Assembly: GCA_026002935.1 (NCBI GenBank)
Contig: BPGH01000001.1
Coordinates: 1,599,965-1,663,964, forward strand
DNA from: Acidimicrobiia bacterium
GTDB lineage: Bacteria; Actinomycetota; Acidimicrobiia; IMCC26256; PALSA-610
Length of the DNA: 64,000 nucleotides
Direction: 5' to 3'
The position numbers were made by a program, and so were the translations under genes. Under the pieces are notes generated by a model. The model saw only the letters and a list, made by a program, of their open reading frames with translations. It ran no database searches and was not told the DNA's origin. Shown here piece after piece: positions 36,294-47,031 of the stretch (the stretch's first letter is position 1; every line of letters begins with the position of its first letter).

Positions 36294-36632
36294 ATGGTGG
36301 CTGCAGTCGTCCCCGGGTCCGCGGCCCCGCCCGCGGGTGCGGGCGACACGGGGCCGGGCCCGGACGCGGTCCAGCGCGCCGCGGAGCGGACCCTGCTGCG
36401 CGACACGGTCGTCGGGGTCGTCGTCGGGATGGTCCTGGGGGCCGGCGTGTGGGCCCTGCTCGTGCTGATCGCCCTGGCCGGCACGGACTGGGACCTGGGT
36501 CCTGCCCTCGGGATGGGCGCGGGGGTCGGGATGTTCGCCGGCGCCTTCTACGGCGGGTGGGCGGGCACCGTGGTCGGCTGCCGCGAACTGGAGGAGGCGG
36601 AGGCCCGGACGGAGGGCCGCGCGCACGACTGA
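36294..36632 (+). CDS. Small membrane protein of unknown function
   Basis: 112 residues with two adjacent hydrophobic helices (VVGVVVGMVLGAGVWALLVLIALAG and LGMGAGVGMFAGAFYGGWAGTVVG) rich in glycine, a charged N-terminal part (AAERTLLRDT) and an acidic/basic tail (ELEEAEARTEGRAHD). The ATG at 36294 follows a good ribosome-binding sequence (GGGAGGTGGCG). The glycine-zipper-like second helix recalls small stress or envelope proteins, but no family is recognised. It converges with the histidine kinase gene; 36112-36293 upstream should hold its promoter and that of the divergent baeRF gene. Confidence 0.6.
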   Translation: MVAAVVPGSAAPPAGAGDTGPGPDAVQRAAERTLLRDTVVGVVVGMVLGAGVWALLVLIALAGTDWDLGPALGMGAGVGMFAGAFYGGWAGTVVGCRELEEAEARTEGRAHD

Positions 36633-36666
36633 GGGTGCCCCGGGCCGTGGCGCCGTCCCTCGGCCG

Positions 36667-37717
36667 TCAGTGCCGGGTGAGCGGCACGTGCCACTCGAGG
36701 ACCGTGCCGCCCCCGGGGTCCCGCCGCACCGTGCACCCGCCGCCGAGGCGGGCCGCACGCTCGGTCATGTTGGCGAGCCCGCGGCCACCGGTGACCCCGC
36801 CGGTCAGCCCCCGCCCGTCGTCGGCGACGCGCAGTTCGAGCCGGTCGCCCTCCAGCGCCAGTGACACCGTGACGTGCGACGCCTGCGCGTGCTTCGCCAC
36901 GTTGCTGAGCGCCTCGCGCAGCGTCGGGACGAGCTCCTCGTGGACCCGCGGCGGCACCGAGGAGTCGATCAGCCCCTCGAAGCGCACGGCCGGCTCGAAG
37001 CCGAGCGCGCGCGCGGCCTCGCGCACCACGGCGAGCACGTCGTCGCGCACCCCCCTGACCGGGCGCGCGCCGGGTGTGCAGGGCGAAGATCGCGCTGCGG
37101 ATGTCGCGGATCGTCGCGTCGATCTCGTCGATCGCATCCTGCAACCGCCCGGCCAGCTCCTCCGACGCGCGCGTGAGCGCGCCCTGCAGCGAGAGGCCGA
37201 CCGCGAACAGCCGCTGGATGACGGTGTCGTGGAGGTCGCGGGCGATGCGCTCGCGGTCCTCGGCGAGCGCGAGGCGCTCGTGGGCCTCCATCAGCTCCTC
37301 GGCGGCCTTGCGGTGCTCGGTGACGTCGCGCACGATCGCGATCACGAGCCGCTGCCCCGCGACGGGCAGGGGGCTCAGGCTGATCTCGACCGGGAACTCC
37401 TCACCCGAGCGGCGCCGGCCCCGCAGGTCGAGCCCCGAGCCCATCGGCCGGGCGCGGGGGTTCGCCACGTACTGCTCGCGGTGGCGTTCGTGCCCGGCCC
37501 GCAGCGACTCGGGCAGGAGCAGCTCCACGGGCTGCCCGAACAGCTCGTGGGCCTCGTACCCGAACAGCGCGCCGAGCATCGGGTTGGTGAAGACGATGCG
37601 GCCGTCGCCGTCGACGACGAGGATGCCGTCGGGCGCGGCCTCGACGGCCCGCAGGAGGATCTCCTCCATCCCGGCGAGCGCGACCTCCGGCGGTGACGCG
37701 TCGGTCACGTCGCCCAC
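36667..37717 (-). CDS. PAS-domain sensor histidine kinase of the NarL/DevS type (one frame break)
   Basis: About 350 residues: a PAS domain (residues 18-135, AAPDGILVVDGDGRIVFTNPMLGALFGYEAHELFGQPVE...), a HisKA_3 dimerisation/phosphoacceptor segment (LALAEDRERIARDLHDTVIQRLFAVGLSLQ, His in RDLHD) and a HATPase domain (LREALSNVAKHAQAS N-box, VADDGRGLTGG, GRGLANMTERAARLGG). This is like DevS/DosT/LiaS-type kinases. No response-regulator gene is adjacent, so its partner is unknown. The frame breaks at about 37067-37074, where CGCG replaces a CGN arginine codon just after FALHTR. No transmembrane segment is seen, so sensing is probably cytosolic. Confidence 0.82.
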
Positions 37718-37814
37718 GTTACCCGCAAGTACCCGGCGCGCCGGAATGGGTGGGGAATGGGACCTCCGGCCCTCCCGGTGCGCGCGCCGTGCACCGCACG
37801 ATCACGCGGTGCTC

Positions 37815-38216
37815 ATGGACGACGGGCTCGAGCTGCTGACCGAGGCGGAGTGCCGGTCGCTGCTCGCGTCGGGCTCGATCGGGCGCGTCGGCGTGACGGT
37901 CGGCGCCCTGCCGGTGATCCTGCCCGTCAACTACGCGTTCGTGGACGGCACGATCGTGTTCCGCACCGCCGAGGGGACGAAGCTGCGGGCGGCCGTCGAC
38001 CGCGCGGTCATCGCGTTCGAGGTCGACGACTACGACGAGGTGCTCCAGCGCGGCTGGAGCGTCCTCGCCGTCGGTCACGCCTCCGAGGTGGCCGGCGAGG
38101 ACGACCTGGCGACCTTCCGCGCGCTCGGCCTCGCCCCCTGGGCCGACGGTACCCGCACGCACTACGTGCGCCTCGTGCCCGAGGTGCTCACGGGCCGGCG
38201 GATCGTCGCGGTCTGA
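37815..38216 (+). CDS. Pyridoxamine 5'-phosphate oxidase-family (flavin/F420-binding) protein
   Basis: A 133-residue split-barrel protein with the family pattern LLASGSIGRVGVTVGALPVILPVNYAFVDGTIVFRTAEGTKL near the N-terminus. Related actinobacterial proteins bind FMN or F420 and reduce small molecules. ATG 37815 is chosen; GTG 37809 would add two residues. It overlaps the 3' end of the convergent P-type ATPase by 29 bp. Proteins of this family often sit in DevR/stress regulons next to universal stress proteins, which fits the nearby DevS-like kinase, but this is only suggestive. Confidence 0.78.
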   Translation: MDDGLELLTEAECRSLLASGSIGRVGVTVGALPVILPVNYAFVDGTIVFRTAEGTKLRAAVDRAVIAFEVDDYDEVLQRGWSVLAVGHASEVAGEDDLATFRALGLAPWADGTRTHYVRLVPEVLTGRRIVAV

Positions 38217-40776
38217 GACGCCGGGCGCGCTTGTCGAGCGCGTCGGCGCCGAGCACCGCGACCGGCGCGGCGAGCACCGCGGCCCACCCGGCGAGGGTGG
38301 GCGGCGCGTGGTCGAGCAGCCCGGCCAGGGCGGGGACGCCGAGGAACGCGGCGAGCGCGAGGAGCTCGAGCGCGACCGCCACGACGACGAGCGGGTTCGC
38401 GCGCAGCGGCAGCGCGAACGGGGTGCGGAACCGGCTGCGGCACGCGAACGCGTTCGCCATCTGCCCCGCCACGATGGCGGCGAACGCCGCTCCCGACGCC
38501 GCGAGCAGCGTCTCGCCCCCGGGGAACGGGTCGCCGGGCCGCCAGTCGGCGGCGAGGAACGTCACGAGGAACGCGCCCATCGACACGAACGCCTCGGTCG
38601 GGCCGAGCACGCCGAACGCCCGCGTCGCGACGTCGCGGTCGAGCAGCCGGCCCCGTACGGGAGGCCGGTCGAGCACGTGGGCGGCGGGCGGTTCGGCGCC
38701 GAGCGCGACGGCGGGGAGCGTGTCGGTGCCGATGTCGAGCGCGAGCACCTGCAGCACGCCGATCGCGAGGGGGACACGGCCGCCGGAGAGCGCCCAGACC
38801 ACGAACGGGGTCAGCTCGGCGACGTTGTCGGTGAGGTGGTAGGTCAGGAACCGCTGCACGTTCGCGAACGTCGCCCGGCCCTGCTCGACGGCGGCGACGA
38901 TCGTCGCGAAGTCGTCGTCGAGCAGCACGAGGTCCGCGGCCTCGCGCGCGACGTCGGTACCGGTGCGGCCCATCGCGACCCCGATGTCGGCCTCGCGCAG
39001 CGCCGGCCCGTCGTTGACGCCGTCGCCGGTCATGGCCACGACGTGACCGCGGGCGCGCAGGGCGCGGGCGATGCGCAGCTTCTGTTCGGGCGCGACGCGC
39101 GCGCACACGATGCCGTCGCGGTCGACGAGCGCGCCGAGCACGGCGTCGTCGTCCGGCAGGTCCGCGCCCTCGACGACGAACGGCTCGCCCGGGCTCAACC
39201 CGACCTCCTGCGCGATCGCCGCCGCGGTGCGGGGGTGGTCGCCGGTGACCATCGCCACCTTCATCCCGGCACGACGGCACGCCGCGATCGCCGCCGCGGC
39301 GTGCGGCCGGGGCGGGTCCTCGAGGCCGAACAGCGCGAGGAGGCGCAGGCCGCGCTCGGCCACCGCCGCGTCGGTGACGCACCCGGCCGCTTCCGGCCCC
39401 CCGTCGAGCGTCCGGTGCGCGACCGCGAGGACGCGCAGGCCGCGGGCGGCCATTCGCGCCACCGCGTCCTCGGCGCCGGGCACGGCGGTCGCCACCTGCG
39501 CGATCGCGTCGGGCGCCCCCTTCGCGTAGACCGCCGAGCGCGTCACGATCGACATCCGCCGCCGCCGCGGGTCGAACGCGAACCGGCGCACCACGGGGTC
39601 CGATGCCTCGGCCGCCGCCGGGTCGGCGCCGCAGCGCAGGGCGAGCGTGTGGAGCGCCGTCTCCATCGGGTCGCCGTGCGCGACCCACTCGCCGTCGCGC
39701 TCGACCGCGCGCCCGGTGGAGCAGCGCGTGGCCGCGACCGCGGCGAACCGGACGAGGTCGCGCACGGTGCCGTCGGGCGCGTCGACGGCACCGGCCGGCG
39801 CGTAGCCGGCGCCGCGCACCGTCGCCGTGCCCTCGGGCGTCCACACCTCGACGACCGCCATGCGGTTCTGCGTCAACGTCCCGGTCTTGTCGGTGCAGAT
39901 GAACGTCGTGGAACCGAGCGTCTCGACGGCCTCGAGGCGGCGCACCAGCGCGTTCGACCGGGCCATCCGCTGCGCCCCGAGCGCGAGGGAGAGGGTGACG
40001 GTGGGCAGCAGGCCCTCGGGGACGAGTGCGACCGTCACGCCGATGGCGAACACGAAGCCGTCCTGGGCCGGGGTGCCGATCAGGAACGCGACGGCGAAGA
40101 AGGCCGCGCCGACGGCCAGGGCGATCGCGGCGACCGTCCGGACGAGGCGGTGCAGCTCCACCGCGAGCGGGGTCGGCGGCCGGCGGGTCGCCGCGGTCAG
40201 CGCGGCGATCCCGGCGAGGCGCGTGGCACGGCCGGTCGCGAAGACCGTGGCGCGGCCCTCGCCCTCCACCACGAACGCGCCCGCAGGGAGGGCGTCGCCG
40301 GGGCCCGTGTCGACGAGGGTGGACTCGCCGGTCAGCAGCGAGGTGTCGATGCGGAGCTGGTGCGACTCGTCGACGCGCACGTCGGCCGCGACGCGGTCGC
40401 CGGGACCGAGCAGCACCGTGTCGCCCGTCACGAGCCCGGCCGCGTCGATCTCGCGCGGCCGGCCGTCGCGCACGACCGTCGCCCGGCGGGGCATCAGCTC
40501 GCCGAGGCGCTGCGCGGCGCGCTCGGCCCGGTGCTCCTGCACGTAGGCGAAGGTGCCGTTGACGAGCACCACGACGAAGATGGCGACCCCCAGCTCGGGC
40601 AGTCCCGCGACGAACGCGAGCCCGCCCGCGACCCAGAGCATCGCGGCGAAGAAGTGCGTGAGCTGCGCGAGGTACTGCCGCCACGCGCCGGCGGTGCGCA
40701 CCCGGGGCAGCACGTTGGGGCCGTCGCGTGCGAGGCGGCGCCGCGCCTCGGCCTCGGTGAGTCCCGCCGCGCTCAT
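38188..40776 (-). CDS. Cation-transporting P-type ATPase (P2-like)
   Basis: An intact 862-residue P-type ATPase. Motifs: TGEST in the A-domain ([14 protein letters not shown]), [26 protein letters not shown] in M4, phosphorylation site [11 protein letters not shown], nucleotide-domain KGAPDAI and hinge [22 protein letters not shown]. The C-terminal part has six more helices, typical of P2 ATPases (Ca2+, Na+/K+ types) rather than heavy-metal pumps; there is no N-terminal metal-binding domain and no CPx motif. The ion is not identifiable. Its ATG overlaps the stop of the ABC permease (ATGA at 40773-40776), so permease, ATPase subunit and this pump probably form one operon. Confidence 0.88.
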   Translation of the reverse strand: MSAAGLTEAEARRRLARDGPNVLPRVRTAGAWRQYLAQLTHFFAAMLWVAGGLAFVAGLPELGVAIFVVVLVNGTFAYVQEHRAERAAQRLGELMPRRATVVRDGRPREIDAAGLVTGDTVLLGPGDRVAADVRVDESHQLRIDTSLLTGESTLVDTGPGDALPAGAFVVEGEGRATVFATGRATRLAGIAALTAATRRPPTPLAVELHRLVRTVAAIALAVGAAFFAVAFLIGTPAQDGFVFAIGVTVALVPEGLLPTVTLSLALGAQRMARSNALVRRLEAVETLGSTTFICTDKTGTLTQNRMAVVEVWTPEGTATVRGAGYAPAGAVDAPDGTVRDLVRFAAVAATRCSTGRAVERDGEWVAHGDPMETALHTLALRCGADPAAAEASDPVVRRFAFDPRRRRMSIVTRSAVYAKGAPDAIAQVATAVPGAEDAVARMAARGLRVLAVAHRTLDGGPEAAGCVTDAAVAERGLRLLALFGLEDPPRPHAAAAIAACRRAGMKVAMVTGDHPRTAAAIAQEVGLSPGEPFVVEGADLPDDDAVLGALVDRDGIVCARVAPEQKLRIARALRARGHVVAMTGDGVNDGPALREADIGVAMGRTGTDVAREAADLVLLDDDFATIVAAVEQGRATFANVQRFLTYHLTDNVAELTPFVVWALSGGRVPLAIGVLQVLALDIGTDTLPAVALGAEPPAAHVLDRPPVRGRLLDRDVATRAFGVLGPTEAFVSMGAFLVTFLAADWRPGDPFPGGETLLAASGAAFAAIVAGQMANAFACRSRFRTPFALPLRANPLVVVAVALELLALAAFLGVPALAGLLDHAPPTLAGWAAVLAAPVAVLGADALDKRARRLRPRRSAGP

Positions 40777-43223
40777 TCGACGACCCGCAGCGTCGCGGGG
40801 ACGTCCATGGAGCGCAGGCGCCGGACGGTCAGCAGCGGGGCGAGCGCGACGGCGACGACCCCGAGCACCGCCGCGGTCGCGACGGTCGACGGGGAGACGT
40901 GGGTCTGCACGCCGACGTCGGGCAGCGTCGTCGGGAGCAGGACCGAGGTCACGTAGTGCACGATCCCGAACCCGAGCGCGATGCCGAGCGCGCTCCCCAG
41001 CGCACCGACGAGCGCGCTCTCGACGACGTTCGAACCGACGACGGTGCGTACCGGGACGCCGAAGGCGAACATCGTCGCGTGCTCGCGTGCGCGTTCGTCC
41101 GTGTTGATGGCGCTGGTGTTGAACGCGATCAGCAACGCGAGGACCAGCACCGCCGCGCGCACGACGTCGAGGATGTCGAGCGCCTCGTCGACGGTGTCGC
41201 GGATGGTGCGCGCGAACGTCGCGACCTCCTGCACCGAGGCGACGCCGGGACGGGTGAAGAGCGTGCGTTGCAGCGCCGCAGTGGTCGTGCCCGCAGCGGG
41301 CGCGACCGCGACCGTGTTGTAGACGCCCGCGAGGTCCATCACCGACGCGTCGCGCAGGTCCATGTAGGTCAGGAACCGGTAGGGGATTGCGTGGATCGCC
41401 TCGACGGGCAGCCGTGACTCGACCCACCGGTAGCCGGTGCCGTCACGGCGCGGGTGGCGGAGCACGACCTCGTCGCCGACGCCGACACCGAGGTCGCGTG
41501 CCGCCTTCTCGGCGATCACCAGCCCGGGGCGCGCGGGGTCGGGGGCGCCGGCCCGCAGGCCCGGGCGGGCGATCCCGGCCTCCAGGTCGACGAGCGCCAG
41601 CACGGTCTCGACCGGCTCCCCGTCCCCGCCGGCCCGCCGCAGCGACCCGCCCAGGCGCAGGCCGGGCTCGGCGGCCCCGACGCCCGGCGCGCCGGTGACC
41701 CCGCGCAGCTCCGTCGAGCCGTCCACCGCGAAGCCCGAGAGGTCCACGGTCAGCCGCTCGGGGACCTCCCCGAGCAACGCGTCCTCGCCGGAGTCGATCG
41801 TCGCGAGGAACGAGTCGACCGTCCCGACGACGCCGACGAGCGTCCCGATCGCGGCGGCGATCGCGAGCGCCGTGAGCACCGTCCGCCGCGGCGCACGCAG
41901 GGTGTTGCGGATCGGCATCCGCCGGATGCTGTCGCCGACGGTGAACCGCCGCACGAGCGGCGCGAGGCCGCTGCGGCGCGTCGTGGACGGTCCGGTGCGG
42001 ATCGCCTCGACGGGCGTGACGCGCACGGCCCGCCAGACGGGGAGCAGGGTCGCGGCGAACGGCAGCGAGACGCCGACGAGGAGGCCACGCGCGTAGACGC
42101 CGGGCTCGAACGGGGTGTCCCACACGGGCAGCGGGAGGAATTCGACGAGCACCGAGCGCATGACGGCACCGACCGCGGCGCCGACACCGACACCGAGCAC
42201 CGCGCCGAGGAGCGCCACCTGCAACCCGACGAGCGCCGGTCGGATGGCGAGCCGGGGGCGCGGCACGCCGAGCGCCATCCCGATGCCGATCTCGCGCCGC
42301 TGCGACTCGACGATGCGGCCGACGAGGTTGAACGCCGCGAACGCGGCGCCGCCGAGGATCAGGAACGCGAAGATGTCGTACAGCCGCTGGTCCCCCTCGA
42401 TGTCGTCGAAGAGGACCCGGTACGGCCGCTCGTCCTCGAGCGCCGTGACCGTCGCCGCGACGCCGGGCAGCGCCTCCTCGAGATGCGCCGCGATCGCGTC
42501 GGCGGCCGCGCGTGCGTCCGCGCCGGGCGGCAGCGCCACGACGGCGTCGTTCGCCTGCCCGGGTGCACGCGACACCTCCTGCGCGAGCCGGCGTGGCGCG
42601 AACACGACCGCGAACGTCGCCTCGGCGAGCAACGTGCCCTGCTCGCTCATCACGACGAAGTACTCCGGCGACAGCGCGGTGCCCGAGTACCGCACCTCCC
42701 GGCCGCCCGACAGGAGCAGCGTCCCCTCGTCCGGCAGGCCGTGGTGGCGCGCGAAGTGCTCGTCGAGCAGCACGGCCGAGCCGTCGGGGGGCGGCGGCTC
42801 CCCGCGGACCACCTCGAGCGCGTCCACACGCGGCGCGCCCCCGTCGCCGCCGAAGCCGTCGATCCCGACGATCCGGCCCGGGACCAGCACCTGGTTCCCG
42901 GGCCGTGACGCGTCCACCTGGACGGGCACGACGAGCCGGGTCTCCACCGTGCGGACGGGGACGGGCGCGTCCCGCAGCGCGCGCTCGAGGTCGGCCGCCG
43001 CGACGAACGTGTCCCGCGCGAGCGAGACCCGCACGTCGTGGGCGCGGAGGGCCTCGTAGCTCGCCGGGTAGGAGGACCGCCGCCACGCCGACGTGCTCGA
43101 GAGGCCCGTGTACACGCCGGTGCCGAGCGCGACGATGGCCGCGATCGCCGCGACCGGCAGGGCCCGCGCGCGCAGGTCGCGCCACGACCACCGCACCCAC
43201 AACGAGACGCGGCCGGGGCTCAC
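40773..43223 (-). CDS. FtsX/MacB-type ABC transporter permease
   Basis: An 816-residue permease with two FtsX-like halves. The first membrane segment is LPVAAIAAIVALGTGVYTGL near residue 20, followed by a large extracytoplasmic domain (about 50-270). Then come three helices (AFLILGGAAFAAFNLVG, LLGAVLGVGVGAAVGAVM, LLVGVSLPFAATLLPVW), a second unit starting ALAIAAAIGTLVGVVGTV, and three final helices. Proteins of this class export lipids, lipoproteins or peptides, or act mechanically on the envelope. The GTG start overlaps the TGA of the ATP-binding gene upstream (GTGA at 43220-43223). No frame break is seen. Confidence 0.85.
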   Translation of the reverse strand: MSPGRVSLWVRWSWRDLRARALPVAAIAAIVALGTGVYTGLSSTSAWRRSSYPASYEALRAHDVRVSLARDTFVAAADLERALRDAPVPVRTVETRLVVPVQVDASRPGNQVLVPGRIVGIDGFGGDGGAPRVDALEVVRGEPPPPDGSAVLLDEHFARHHGLPDEGTLLLSGGREVRYSGTALSPEYFVVMSEQGTLLAEATFAVVFAPRRLAQEVSRAPGQANDAVVALPPGADARAAADAIAAHLEEALPGVAATVTALEDERPYRVLFDDIEGDQRLYDIFAFLILGGAAFAAFNLVGRIVESQRREIGIGMALGVPRPRLAIRPALVGLQVALLGAVLGVGVGAAVGAVMRSVLVEFLPLPVWDTPFEPGVYARGLLVGVSLPFAATLLPVWRAVRVTPVEAIRTGPSTTRRSGLAPLVRRFTVGDSIRRMPIRNTLRAPRRTVLTALAIAAAIGTLVGVVGTVDSFLATIDSGEDALLGEVPERLTVDLSGFAVDGSTELRGVTGAPGVGAAEPGLRLGGSLRRAGGDGEPVETVLALVDLEAGIARPGLRAGAPDPARPGLVIAEKAARDLGVGVGDEVVLRHPRRDGTGYRWVESRLPVEAIHAIPYRFLTYMDLRDASVMDLAGVYNTVAVAPAAGTTTAALQRTLFTRPGVASVQEVATFARTIRDTVDEALDILDVVRAAVLVLALLIAFNTSAINTDERAREHATMFAFGVPVRTVVGSNVVESALVGALGSALGIALGFGIVHYVTSVLLPTTLPDVGVQTHVSPSTVATAAVLGVVAVALAPLLTVRRLRSMDVPATLRVVE

Positions 43224-43931
43224 CAGCGCAGCGCTTCCACCGGCACCGGCCCGCCCGGCGGCGGCCCGTCGGAGACGACGCGGCCGCTGCTCAGCTCCAC
43301 CACCCGGTCGGCCGTGCGGGAGATCACGCGGTTGTGCGTGACGATCACGACGCAGCGGCCCGCCTCGGCCTGCTCCCGCAGGAGGCCGAGGATCTGGACG
43401 CCCGTGCGGTGGTCGAGCTCGCCGGTGGGCTCGTCGGCGAGGAGGATCGGGTTGCCGGTGGCGAGCGCACGGGCGATCGCGACGCGCTGCTGCTCGCCGC
43501 CCGACAGCATGTGGGGGAAGTGGTGGAGCCGCTCGGCGAGCCCGACGTGGCCGAGCACCTCACGCGCCACCGCCTCGGCGCCGGGGCGGCGGGCGACGTC
43601 GGCCCCGAACCGGACGTTCTCGAGCGCCGTCAGGCCGGGGAAGAGGTTGAACGTCTGGAACACGAAGCTCACCGTGCTCGCGCCGGTACGCGAACAGCCC
43701 CCGGCGCCCGGCCGTGCGCAGGCTGCGGCCCTCGATCAGCACGTCGCCCTCGGTGGGCACGTCGAGCGCCCCGACGACGTTGAGGAGGGTCGTCTTGCCG
43801 CTCCCCGACGGCCCGAGGACGACGACCAGCTCGCCGGCGTCGACCGCGAGGTCGACCCCGGCGAGCGCCGTGACGGTGCCGCCTCCCGTCGCGTACCGGC
43901 GCGCGACGCCGTGCAGCTCGATCAGCGCCAT
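43220..43931 (-). CDS. LolD/MacB-type ABC ATP-binding protein (one frame break)
   Basis: About 237 residues: Walker A GPSGSGKTTLLN (about 38-49), Q-loop FVFQTFNLFPGLTALENV, signature LSGGEQQRVAIARAL, Walker B ILLADEPTGELD and H-loop VIVTHN. It powers the FtsX-like permease encoded immediately downstream. The frame breaks near 43,680, just before the Q-loop, where the two conserved halves lie in different frames. ATG 43931 is preferred because the family start (LIELHGVARRYATGGGTV) follows directly. Confidence 0.85.
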
Positions 43932-44062
43932 GCCCCCATGGTCGCCCGCGACCGTTGGGCGCGGCCAGGGAACGACCGGTCCGCCGGGCGGGACCTTCGG
44001 CCCGGCGCGCGCCGCCCGCGCGGCCCTCGCGCCGGTGCCGCCGCGCGGGTACACCTGCCGGC

Positions 44063-47031
44063 GTGGACCGCGACCCGCTCGGGCGGCGCTTCGAGGCGCT
44101 CGTCTTCGACTGGGACGGCACCGCCGTGCCCGACCGGGCGGCCGACGCGTCCGAGGTGCGCACCCTCGTCGAGCGGTGCTGCGCACAGGGCCTGCACGTC
44201 GCCGTCGTCTCGGGCACCCACGTCGGCAACGTGGACGGCCAGCTCGGGGCGCGCCCGCGCGGCCCCGGCCGGCTGCTGCTCGCGCTGCAACCGCGGGTCG
44301 GAGCTCTTCGAGGTCGGCCGGCGCGGGCCGCGGCTCCTCGCGCGGCGGGACGCGACCCCGGCCGAGGACGCCGCGCTCGACGCTCGCCGCCGAGCTCGCG
44401 GTCGGCCGGTTCGGGGCGCGCGGCCTCGCGACGCGCGTCGTCTCGCAGCGGCTCAACCGGCGCAAGATCGACCTCGTCCCCGAGCCGGAGTGGGAGGAGC
44501 CGCCCAAGGCCGCGCATCGCGGAGCTGCTGCGGGCCGTCGAGACGCGGCTGCGCGCGGCCGGCTACGCGGGCCTGGCGGAGGCCGCGGCGGTCGCCCGGG
44601 CCGCGGCGGCCGACGCCGGCCTCCCGGACGCGAAGGTCACGAGCGACGCCAAGCACGTCGAGATCGGGCTCACCGACAAGTCCGACGCGGCGCGGGCCGT
44701 GTTCCGCGAGCTGTGGGACGCGGGGGTCGCGCCCGTCTCGGTGCTGGTGCTCGGCGACGAGTTCGGGCCCGCTCGGCGGGATGCCCGGGAGCGACTCGCT
44801 CCTGCTCGTGCCCGAGGCCGCCGGCGCGGTCGCGTGCTCCGTCGGGGTGGAGCCCGGCGGGGTGCCCGCCGGGGTCGTGCACGTCGGCGGCGGGCCGGCG
44901 GCCTTCGTGCGCGTGGTCGCCGACCAGCTCGCGCGCCGCGACGAGGTCCCCGAGCCGGCGGTCGTGCCCGGCTGGGCGCTCGTGCGTCGACGGCGCCGAC
45001 CCCGCGCCGGCCGCCGTGCACGCAGCGCTGTGCACGACGGCCGCGGGCGTCGTCGGCACCACCGGCGTCCCGGTGCTCGCACCGGCGCGGGCGGGCGCCG
45101 GACGTCGTCGTCGCCGGCGCCTACGACGGCGACGGCGCCGCCGTCGACCTGCTGCGCGGCGCCCCTGTGGGACCGCGTCGACGCGTCCTGCGATCCCGCC
45201 GACCGCGTGACGCTCGTGCTCGACCTGCACTCGGGCGTGCTGCACGAGTGCGTCGAGCGCGCCGGCGCCGGCGCCGCACGGTCGGTGCGCTTCGCCTCCC
45301 TCGCCCGGCCCGGGATCGTCGCGCTCGCCGCCGACGGGCCCGCGGCGGAGCGGCCGGGCGCGCCGCTGCGCGCGCCCGACCCGGACCGGGCCGCGGGCGG
45401 GGACGAGCCGGAGCCGTGGCTCGCGTCGCGTGGCGCGCGCGCGTCGGTCACCGCCGCCGCCCGCCAGTCGGTCGCCGGCGGACGCCTCGCCCGCGTCGGG
45501 GCGTACGTCGCCGGTCCCGACGGCCCGGCGCCCGAGCGCGGCCGTCGCGAGGCTGCGCCGGCCCGCGGAGCTCGGCGTCGACGCCCTGCTCTCGGAGCAC
45601 CGGTGCGCGTGGGCCCGGCGTTGGGCCCACGGCGACGTCGTCGATCGTGGGCGACGACGACCTGCAGCTCGCCGCGCGCCTCGCCTGCTACCACCTCGTG
45701 TCGTCGGTCGCGGCGCGCGGCGAGGCGGCCGTCGGCGCCCGCGGGCTCACCGGCCGCGCGTACCGCGGGCACGTGTTCTGGGACGCCGACACCTTCGTGC
45801 TGCCGTACCTCGCCGCGACGCACCCGCGGGCGGCACGGGCCATGCTGCGCTACCGCGTCCGCCGGCTCGCCGCCGCCCGGGCCGCCGCCCGCGCCGAGGG
45901 CCGGCGCGGCGCCCGGTTCCCGTGGGAGTCGGCCGACACGGGCGAGGACGTCACCCCCCGCGCCGCGCGCGACCTCAGCGGCGCCGTCGTGCCGATCCGC
46001 ACCGGGGACGCGGAGGTCCACATCGTCGGTGAGGTCGCGTGGGCCGCCGCGCACTACGTCGACTGGACCGGCGACGAGCGCTTCGCGCGCGGTGACGGCT
46101 GCCGCCTGCTCGTCGAGACCGCCCGCTACTGGGCGTCGCGCGCCCGGTTCGACGACGACGGGCGCGCCCACGTCTACGGCGTCATCGGGCCGGACGAGTA
46201 CCACGAGCCGGTCGACGACAACGCCTTCACGAACGTGCTCGCCCGGTGGAACCTGCGGCGGGCGGCGGCGGCCGTGCGCGACGAGGCGGCCCGCTGCCGC
46301 GGCGCGGCGGGGGACGTCGACCCCGCGGAGGCACGCCACTGGCTGGAGATCGCCGACGCGCTCGTCGACGGCTACGACCCCGCCACCGGGGTCTACGAGC
46401 AGTTCGCCGGGTTCTTCGGCCTCGAGCCGATCCGGATCGCCGACCTCGCTTCGCGGCCCGTGGTGGCCGACCTGCTGCTCGGGCGCGAGCGCGTCCGCAC
46501 GCGCAGGTCGTGAAACAGGCCGACGTCCTGATGATGCACCACCTCCTGCCCGGCGAGGTCGCGGCCGGGTCGCTCGTGCCCAACCTCGAGTACTACGAGC
46601 CGCGCACCGCCCACGGCAGCTCGCTGTCACCGGGGGTGCACGCCTCCCTGTTCGCGCGCGCGTGGCGGCTCGACGACGCGGTGAGCGCGCTCCGCAGCGC
46701 GGCGCGCATCGACCTCGACGACCGACCCGCACCGCCGCGGGCGGGGTCCACCTCGCGGCGATGGGGAGCGTGTGGCAGGCGCTCGCGTTCGGGTTCGCGG
46801 GCGTCCGCCCGAACCGGGGCGCGCTCGCGGTCGACCCGCGGCTGCCGCGCGGGTGGGACGCGCTCGCGATCGACGTCCGCTTCCGCGGCACGCCGGTGCG
46901 CGTCATGATCGAACCGGACCGCGTGCGCGTCGACGCGCCCCGCCCGGTGCCCCTGCTCGTGCGCGGCGAGCACGTCTCGTGCGCCGCGGGCGGAACCGTC
47001 CTCGACATCGCCGACCCGGAGGTGACCGATG
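44063..47031 (+). CDS. HAD phosphatase fused to glycoside hydrolase family 65 (many frame breaks)
   Basis: About 990 residues. The first third is a HAD-type phosphatase domain (EALVFDWDGTAVPDR; later VLVLGDEFGP-LGGMPGSDSLLLVPEA). The rest is a GH65 (alpha/alpha)6-barrel enzyme: ARLACYHLVSSVAARGE, GRAYRGHVFWDADTFVLPYL, GVIGPDEYHEPVDDNAFTN (Glu of PDEYH is the general acid) and TAHGSSLSPGVHASLFARAW, which resembles the phosphate-binding loop of trehalose/kojibiose phosphorylases. The likely substrate is a disaccharide or its phosphate. The frame breaks at least eight times between 44,285 and 46,745, for example at 46499-46501, where one base of a threonine codon is missing. The stop cannot be placed exactly; the end runs into the universal stress gene. 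Confidence 0.75.
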
